NCBI GenBank assembly: GCA_031551265.1
Contig: JAVBNU010000067.1
Coordinates: 1 to 9,044, forward strand
DNA length: 9,044 bases
DNA from: JAVBNU01 sp031551265
GTDB taxonomy: Bacteria; Cyanobacteriota; Vampirovibrionia; Gastranaerophilales; Gastranaerophilaceae
Direction: 5' to 3'
The notes under the pieces were generated by a model that searched no databases, was not told where the DNA came from, and saw only the letters and a program-made list of their open reading frames with translations. The translations under genes and the position numbers were made by a program. How positions within the stretch are numbered: the stretch's first letter is position 1; each line of letters starts with the position of its first letter. Below, in pieces: positions 5,649 through 9,044 of this stretch.

Positions 5649-6596
5649 TTAAGCAAAATCGCCTAAATCACTATCTGCAAGCAAATCTATAATGTCTGCG
5701 GATGCTTCTGTCATATCACCAAGCCCACCAAGGGTATCAAGTAGCCCGCTTACCTCGGCATCAGGTATAACATCAGGTGGGGTAAAATCTATATCTGTCC
5801 AGTCGAGTCCTTCATCAGGTGTAGTTAATGAAGCTTGCTCAGCAGCATTTCCCGTTGCATTGACATTATTACCAAATTTATCTCTTAAAGCATCATATCC
5901 TTCTTTACCACCAACACCCACTGCACCACCACCTGCAGCAGCACCTAATTGTCCGTTGCCTTTTCCTTCATTATGGGTAGTATTGTTTATCGTGAGGTTT
6001 GCACCTTTTTCAACGTAGTATGTGTTGCCATTTTCATCGCTTCTTTTTTCGTATTTTCCAAGGTCGATACCCTTGAATGCAGGTCCGTTTTTAATATATA
6101 CTTGTGATTCTTGATTAGGTGCTGGAGTGGCTGCGCTTGCATTTCTAACTCTCTTTGCAGCACCATCATTTACAAGTTCAATTTCTTGTGGCTCTAATTT
6201 TCCATTAACAACTAAAACACCACCTTTTTCAATATAATATGTATTGCCCTCTCCTTTTTTTGCATAGGAATCTATGTCGATGCCTTTAAATGTTGGATAT
6301 TGAACCGGAGTCATGTTGTAAGGCACATAATATGGCTGTGGGGCATAAAGCTGAGTCGGGTAATTATTAATATATGGATTATAATAATTAGGTGAAACTT
6401 GACGTCCTTGGGATTGTTCATTGGGCGTAAAAATACAAGGTTGTGCATCAGAATTTATAACAATAGTTGCACCTTTTTCGGCGATAAATATATTTTGCCC
6501 ATCAGGTTTAATTTTTGCTGCATCAGAGTGCGGTATAGTTAGTCCGAATGTGGGAGAATTTTTAATAAAATTATTATGAGTAATTTTTTGTATCAT
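5649..6596 (-). CDS. repeat protein with three FKG...YYVEKG modules and acidic C terminus
   Basis: I do not recognise this 315-aa protein as a named family. It contains three copies of a roughly 33-residue module: residues 15-48 (PTFGLTI...IFIAEKGATIVIN), 101-132 (PTFKGIDID...NTYYIEKGGVLVVN) and 172-204 (PAFKGIDLG...NTYYVEKGANLTIN). The modules look like short beta-hairpins. Between copies 1 and 2 lies a Tyr/Pro/Asn-rich linker (66-100), after copy 3 a Gly/Ala-rich hinge (211-231), and the end (256-315) is strongly acidic with alternating hydrophobics. No signal peptide, membrane span or catalytic motif is visible, so a binding, scaffold or surface-display role is plausible but unproven. The frame is open to 6668, but the start at 6596 is preferred because AGGAAGGGG (6607-6615) precedes it. 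It heads the operon with the metalloprotease and could be its partner or substrate. Confidence 0.75.
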   Translation of the reverse strand: MIQKITHNNFIKNSPTFGLTIPHSDAAKIKPDGQNIFIAEKGATIVINSDAQPCIFTPNEQSQGRQVSPNYYNPYINNYPTQLYAPQPYYVPYNMTPVQYPTFKGIDIDSYAKKGEGNTYYIEKGGVLVVNGKLEPQEIELVNDGAAKRVRNASAATPAPNQESQVYIKNGPAFKGIDLGKYEKRSDENGNTYYVEKGANLTINNTTHNEGKGNGQLGAAAGGGAVGVGGKEGYDALRDKFGNNVNATGNAAEQASLTTPDEGLDWTDIDFTPPDVIPDAEVSGLLDTLGGLGDMTEASADIIDLLADSDLGDFA

Positions 6597-6603
6597 TGTG
6601 ATG

Positions 6604-6615
6604 CCACCCCTTCCT
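6604..6615 (-). promoter_or_regulatory. ribosome binding site setting the 6596 start
   Basis: Read on the - strand, this stretch is AGGAAGGGGTGG, an extended Shine-Dalgarno with 7-10 nt to the ATG at 6594-6596. It lies inside the alternative longer frame and so argues against the upstream ATG at 6668, which would add 24 residues (MIYNKAKNINYF...) lacking any repeat or leader similarity. Confidence 0.7.
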
Positions 6616-6656
6616 ATTCTTTCATATTCACTAAAATAATTTATATTTTTTGCTTT

Positions 6657-6662
6657 ATTATA
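6657..6662 (-). promoter_or_regulatory. -10 box for the repeat protein / metalloprotease operon
   Basis: On the - strand this is a perfect TATAAT, about 60 nt upstream of ATG 6596, implying a leader of roughly 50 nt. The expected -35 region near 6678-6685 is only A/T-rich (TTTATT-like) and has no good TTGACA, so an activator may be needed. This is a pattern match only. Confidence 0.4.
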
Positions 6663-6858
6663 AATCACAAAAAATTAAAATAAACCGCCTTAAGTCCTTT
6701 TTCGCTGTTTTTGTTACAAAAATGTTACAAATATAGTAGCAAAGCCTGAAATATATTGAATTAAATTTTTTATGCGATATTATTACAAATATTATTTTTA
6801 TTGTTAAAAATGCCGTAACAATATTAAGTGATCTTATTATCGTCAACTGGGGTATGAA

Positions 6859-9044
6859 GTGTTAGCATCCGTTTCTCAATTAAAAATCAGGTCAGGAAAG
6901 TGTGGTAATCGCCAAACCGATTCTCAATTCACAAAAACAGTTCCATTGAATCAATCAAAATACATTTCATTCAAAGGAGAGTTTGATGAAACTGGAGATG
7001 GGATTGATGGTGGCTTACCATATGACAGTTTTGATTTTGAAAATTTAAATGCCGAAACATTAGAAAATGGTGCAGATATATTGAGCAATATTGCTGATGC
7101 TTCAGATTTATCAGATGCAGCTTCCGAAGTTATCGTAGAAGCTGCAGGCAGATTAAACGACCTACCGGGGATAGAAGCTATTCCTGTAGTAGGAGTTGCC
7201 GTAAAGTTTATAAAGCCTATAAAAGATGCCTGTAAGGGTGATTTGAAAAGTGCAGCGGTGAGAGGAACATCAAGAGTTATTGATACTATCTTAATTCCGA
7301 TAAAATGGACAAAAATCATTGTAGTTGGTGGTGTTAAGGGCGGTGTTTTAAAAATGCAAAATAGCAAAAGTAAGGATGCCGGGGTATTTAGAGGAATGCG
7401 CGGTGAGCTAAGGAAATGGACGAGAGCAAGAAATAAAATAGAAGATGACATTATAGGCATAGAAAAATTAACACCAGAAGAGCAGCGCCAAAAAGCTGAA
7501 GCTGCAAAACAAGCAATTATAAATAAAATAGTAAAACCTGTTCAGGAAAATGCCCAAAAATTAGATGCAAAAATAGTTCAAATTAAAAACAATCAGATAA
7601 GCAATATTAACAAAAAAATAAAGGAAGCAGAAGAAACAGCTAGGGTTGAAAAAAATAAAAGCGCATTCTATGAGCAACAAATTGCAGAACTCAAAGCTTC
7701 AGTGAATGATGATACCGAAGCGGCTAAGTTGAGACTAGTTCAATTAGTGCTTGATAGAGATCAGTTAAACCAATCATTTCAAAAATCACTTGATGAAATT
7801 GCAGATAAAATTGAATTAGCAAAAAAAGAAAGTGATAAGTCTAGACAAAAACAACTAACAAAAGAATTACAAGAAGCTGAAGCGAATTATAATGCCGCAT
7901 TCCAAAATATCACAACGAACATTGTAAAAACAGCCCAATTAGTTGAAATTCATGAAAAATGGGCAGATAGAACTAAATTAAAAGGTCTTTCTAAAATTGC
8001 CGGATATAGTAAACAAAAAGATGATTTATTGACTTTATTTGCTGATTCAGTCAAAAAAGAAAAAACAGGGCAATCTGCTGAAGTCCCAAATGCAGTTTTA
8101 TTTTATGGCCCAAAAGGTACCGGGAAGACCACTTTTACATACGCTTTAGGAGAACATCTTGATTGTGATGTTGTTAAACTTGAAAATACTTTAAATCCCA
8201 AACAAGACCTCAAAAACTTAAAAGATGCTGCGCAAGAAGCTAAAAAGAAGTTTTTAAATAATAGAACCAGAACAATAATTGCAATAGATGAATTTGATTG
8301 TTTTGCCGATAGAAGTAATCCTTTAATGCCTGAAATGGGTACATTCATAAGTAATATATCAAAAGATTACCACTGTACAATATTCGCAACTACCAATAAC
8401 CCTTTAGATATTAGTCCACAGGTTTTAAAAAGCAATTTATTGTATAAAATGGCATTACCGCCCGCAAATATGAAGGATACGGCTGAAGTATTAAAGCATT
8501 ATGCTGAAGATTTCGTAGACCCATCGGTTAATTATAATGAATTAGCAGAATTTGTTTGTCGACACCATAAAACAGGAGCATTCAGTAATGGGCGATTAGC
8601 AAGTATCGTGCGAGGTTTGGTAACTGATGAGAAAAATCTTGGCATAGATTTGTCTCAAAAAGACTTACAAAATGCAATAATCAGTAGTTCTCCTGACATC
8701 AGTATAGAGGATACAAAACGATTTAACCAACAAGTACAATGTTTTAGTATATTGAGCGATAATACTCGAATTCACCCAACAAAGTCGCCATCATCTGTCG
8801 GGGCTGCAGTTGAGAGCGCAGAAATAAAAGAGCAGGCGAAATGGATGAGCATGAGATATAACGATGCTCTTGCTATGATGAAAAAGTTAGGATTGGATAA
8901 GGGTAAAGACAGAAAATTATTCTTAGAGTTAAGTATTCCCGAAATATTGCCGATAGTAAAACATGATGACAAGGCACTTGAAGCGGTATTAAAACGTATT
9001 AAACCTGAGAACAAAGAATTCATTTTAAAAACAGCACTGCCTGC
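6859..9044 (+). CDS. AAA+ ATPase with coiled-coil stalk (3' truncated by window)
   Basis: An unbroken frame of 728 codons runs off the window end. GTG 6859 is taken as start because CTGGGG (6847-6852) lies 6 nt before it and no in-frame ATG precedes the conserved part; the frame is closed at 6829-6831. In order: a leader with ISFKGEFDE (36-44), an acidic helical part (45-95), two hydrophobic Gly/Val-rich segments (about 102-122 and 142-164) that could be membrane-associated, a long Lys/Glu/Gln coiled coil (about 190-372), and an AAA+ domain (about 378-610). Walker A is GPKGTGKTT (417-425, K423), Walker B IIAIDEFD (473-480, D477/E478), sensor 1 ATTNNP (N513), and sensor 2 probably R579 in FSNGRLASIVRG. 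Residues 515-534, where FtsH/Cdc48-type proteins carry R-x-x-R-F, contain no arginine. The role is unknown; family members remodel proteins or complexes. The C-terminal part past 9044 is missing. Confidence 0.85.
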   Translation, partial: MLASVSQLKIRSGKCGNRQTDSQFTKTVPLNQSKYISFKGEFDETGDGIDGGLPYDSFDFENLNAETLENGADILSNIADASDLSDAASEVIVEAAGRLNDLPGIEAIPVVGVAVKFIKPIKDACKGDLKSAAVRGTSRVIDTILIPIKWTKIIVVGGVKGGVLKMQNSKSKDAGVFRGMRGELRKWTRARNKIEDDIIGIEKLTPEEQRQKAEAAKQAIINKIVKPVQENAQKLDAKIVQIKNNQISNINKKIKEAEETARVEKNKSAFYEQQIAELKASVNDDTEAAKLRLVQLVLDRDQLNQSFQKSLDEIADKIELAKKESDKSRQKQLTKELQEAEANYNAAFQNITTNIVKTAQLVEIHEKWADRTKLKGLSKIAGYSKQKDDLLTLFADSVKKEKTGQSAEVPNAVLFYGPKGTGKTTFTYALGEHLDCDVVKLENTLNPKQDLKNLKDAAQEAKKKFLNNRTRTIIAIDEFDCFADRSNPLMPEMGTFISNISKDYHCTIFATTNNPLDISPQVLKSNLLYKMALPPANMKDTAEVLKHYAEDFVDPSVNYNELAEFVCRHHKTGAFSNGRLASIVRGLVTDEKNLGIDLSQKDLQNAIISSSPDISIEDTKRFNQQVQCFSILSDNTRIHPTKSPSSVGAAVESAEIKEQAKWMSMRYNDALAMMKKLGLDKGKDRKLFLELSIPEILPIVKHDDKALEAVLKRIKPENKEFILKTALP

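Larger units (their letters stand above)
6597..6858. promoter_or_regulatory. 262-bp divergent control region
   Basis: This AT-rich spacer separates the - strand operon from the + strand AAA+ gene and holds no supported gene. TTACAAA occurs at 6714-6720, 6725-6731 and 6783-6789, the first two 11 bp apart and each within TGTTACAAA. TATTGTTA (6799-6806) and TAACAATA (6816-6823) form a perfect 8-bp inverted repeat with a 9-nt loop, whose right arm contains the reverse complement of TTGTTAC. Shared motif and placement suggest a regulator acting on both directions. For the + strand only a weak TATTAT (6835-6840) is visible. Confidence 0.4.

Noticed and set aside
5692..6018. Forward open frame of 108 codons antisense to the repeat protein
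   Set aside because: The Ser/Pro/Ala-rich translation is the mirror of the acidic and Gly-rich C terminus on the - strand. The - strand frame has a clear RBS and internal protein repeats.
6951..9023. Reverse-strand open frames (6951-7460, 8103-8348, 8772-9023)
   Set aside because: All lie opposite the continuous + strand AAA+ frame with its Walker A, Walker B and sensor motifs. Their translations are low-quality Ser/Phe/Leu-rich sequence without RBS or motif support.

Overview
The window is AT-rich bacterial DNA, densely coded, with Shine-Dalgarno-led genes and no rRNA, tRNA or CRISPR locus that I can see. Three proteins in the right half carry a short (S/T/A)-F-(K)-G motif near the N terminus or at the head of a repeat. 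From memory this style is common in gut Gastranaerophilales (Melainabacteria, non-photosynthetic relatives of Cyanobacteria). That assignment is an inference and no marker gene is present to test it.

Left half (about 1-4714, all on the + strand) is the replication and integration block of a small mobile element. It holds the possible 3' tail of an upstream gene, a tyrosine integrase, an unrecognised 198-aa protein, a 74-aa AlpA/excisionase-like DNA-binding protein, a 495-aa DUF3987-like P-loop ATPase, and a primase split into a zinc-finger reading frame and a TOPRIM reading frame. No capsid, tail, terminase or conjugation gene is in view, so a phage satellite or plasmid-like integrative element fits best. 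Neither end (att site) was identified.

The most unusual structure lies inside the primase. Its linker is encoded by arrays of an 11-bp repeat: three arrays of three units each, then a fourth array with only two. The last three arrays start exactly 102 bp apart. The missing 11-bp unit matches in size and direction the frame change that separates the zinc-finger half from the TOPRIM half. The arrays look like iterons, so the linker may also be the element's replication origin. A second set of direct and inverted repeats sits just upstream of the primase and folds over its ribosome binding site.

Right half (4750-9044) has a different character. On the - strand, a 315-aa protein with three copies of an FKG...NTYYVEKG module is followed 14 bp later by a 294-aa zincin metalloprotease (HEWSH plus a downstream NPFELVAE segment, as in anthrax lethal factor-like domains). 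Divergently, on the + strand, lies a large AAA+ ATPase gene (728 codons visible, truncated by the window end) with a short FKG leader, hydrophobic segments, a long coiled coil and an AAA+ domain without a visible arginine finger. The 262-bp divergent spacer holds a perfect -10 box, repeated TGTTAC motifs and an inverted repeat. These three genes may work together, but their role is unknown.
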